This document shows, one piece after another, positions 5,543 to 6,284 of a stretch of DNA of 6,284 nt. Under the pieces are notes generated by a model, which worked only from the letters and a program-made list of their open reading frames with translations, searched no databases and was not told where the DNA came from. Source of the stretch: Candidatus Omnitrophota bacterium (GTDB lineage Bacteria > Omnitrophota > Gorgyraeia > Zapsychrales > Fredricksoniimonadaceae); the NCBI GenBank assembly GCA_016789035.1, contig JAEUSC010000174.1, positions 1 to 6,284 on the forward strand, read 5' to 3'. The first letter of the stretch is position 1. Each line of letters starts with the position of its first letter. Position numbers and translations under genes: made by a program.

Positions 5543-6284
5543 GTGATCAAAGGCATCAATCACGTCTGGTTATTTTTTACCGACCGCTGCAATTTAGGTT
5601 GCGGCTATTGTTTTTATAAATATCGTAGTCAGCGTCAGGTCATTGCTCGTGAGACGTTCAAGAACATTCTGCAGTACATCCAGCCCATTGCCCCGGCAGA
5701 ATTTGTATTCTCAGGCGGAGAACCTCTCATGGATTCGGACCGTCTCAAAGAAATGATCACCATTATCCGGCAGACGGGCATCGCCCGGTATATTTCCGTT
5801 CAAACCAATGCCACGCTATTAAATCCCTCCCTAATGGACTTTTTTCTTAACCACCATGTCAATCTCGAGGTTGGTATCGACGGGGATAAAGCAACCACCG
5901 AGCGCAACCGACCGGGCATTGGTGACTATTATTACAAAGACATCCTTCAAGGCGTCCAATTGGCTGTGGGTGCCCAGGGCCCTATGACGGCAACGATGGT
6001 TGTTCATCCATCGGGTGTGGCAAAAATGTTTGAGAATGTGAAGTATTTGTCGGCGTTGGGACTGCATTCCCTGGAGGTCCATCCGGCTTTTCTGGAAGTG
6101 TGGGACCAGGAGGCGGCCAATGTTTTTCTGGATCAATATCGCAGAGTGTGTGCCTGGGAATTGAAGGCCGGATTGCAGGGGCTGATCGGCCGCGGTTACA
6201 GCGAACCATCCCCGGGCACATGGGATTTATTATCGGTTCCTAGCGGAAAGATATTGGGCAATTGGCTGCTGTTATCCTTTCCCG
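5543..6284 (+). CDS. Radical SAM protein, peptide-maturase/anSME-like branch (3' partial)
   Basis: The frame runs from GTG 5543 past the window end; 247 residues are visible. The lead MIKGINHVWLFFTDRCN brings the radical SAM motif Cys16-NLG-Cys20-GY-Cys23 close to the N-terminus, as is usual for the family. SGGEP (57-61) contacts the SAM amino group, VQTNATLL (86-93) is the next strand motif, and VGIDGDKATTERNRPG (110-125) matches the 'SIDG...HDxxRG' region of enzymes that mature peptides or sulfatases. It lacks the cobalamin-like N-terminal domain of the other radical SAM protein in this window, so the two are not duplicates. Any C-terminal SPASM/twitch domain with extra cysteines would lie beyond the window and cannot be judged. 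It is separated from the upstream operon by 158 nt with inverted repeats, so it may be a separate transcription unit. G+C rises inside this gene: 27 of 60 at 5701-5760, but 36 of 60 at 5941-6000 and at 6061-6120. Substrate unknown. Confidence 0.87.
   Translation, partial: MIKGINHVWLFFTDRCNLGCGYCFYKYRSQRQVIARETFKNILQYIQPIAPAEFVFSGGEPLMDSDRLKEMITIIRQTGIARYISVQTNATLLNPSLMDFFLNHHVNLEVGIDGDKATTERNRPGIGDYYYKDILQGVQLAVGAQGPMTATMVVHPSGVAKMFENVKYLSALGLHSLEVHPAFLEVWDQEAANVFLDQYRRVCAWELKAGLQGLIGRGYSEPSPGTWDLLSVPSGKILGNWLLLSFP

Noticed and set aside
5508..5543. 11-residue leader ORF whose TAG overlaps the GTG of the radical SAM gene
   Set aside because: No Shine-Dalgarno before its ATG, and too short to tell from chance.
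5831..6221. Minus-strand open frames opposite the second radical SAM gene
   Set aside because: They lie antisense to a strongly motif-supported coding frame, have low-complexity or unfamiliar composition, and are shadows of it.
1..6284. CRISPR array, insertion sequence, tRNA or rRNA gene
   Set aside because: No regularly spaced repeats, transposase-like frame, terminal inverted repeats or recognisable RNA gene sequence were seen.

Overview
The window reads as a compact, one-direction accessory gene cluster from a bacterium of moderate G+C content (roughly 40-47% over most of it, higher at the right end). TTG/GTG start candidates, tightly packed genes and a lipid-linked sugar pathway fit a Gram-negative or candidate-phylum environmental bacterium. 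Nothing here fixes the taxon.

Left part (1-5384): five plus-strand genes form one probable operon. (1) The C-terminal end of a possible SAM-dependent methyltransferase, stopping at 226-228. (2) A radical SAM enzyme with an N-terminal cobalamin-binding-like domain (238-1605). (3) An asparagine-synthetase-like ATP-dependent amide ligase whose glutaminase half lacks the catalytic cysteine (about 1623-3098). (4) A soluble family 2 glycosyltransferase of the dolichyl/polyprenyl-phosphate sugar synthase type (3067-3861). (5) A multi-pass GT-C (ArnT/PMT-like) glycosyltransferase (about 3873-5384). Junctions are 9 to 17 nt gaps or short overlaps, so co-transcription and translational coupling are likely.

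Right part (5385-6284): a 158-nt gap holds a 14-bp perfect palindrome, a second inverted repeat and a 38-codon open frame that overlaps the end of gene 5. It is followed by a second, unrelated radical SAM enzyme that starts at a GTG at 5543 and runs off the window. That enzyme has the CxxxCxxC, GGEP and IDGD-type motifs of the peptide-maturase/anSME-like branch.

Working model (inference): genes 4 and 5 form a donor-and-transferase pair, in which the GT2 loads a sugar onto a polyprenyl phosphate and the GT-C enzyme transfers it outside the membrane. The methyltransferase, radical SAM enzyme and amide ligase look like tailoring enzymes for a small molecule, sugar or peptide. Two different radical SAM classes plus a glutaminase-dead AsnB homologue make a natural-product or modified-peptide/glycan pathway plausible. 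No precursor, transporter or regulator is firmly identified. The small frame at 5377-5493 is the only precursor candidate, and it is weak.
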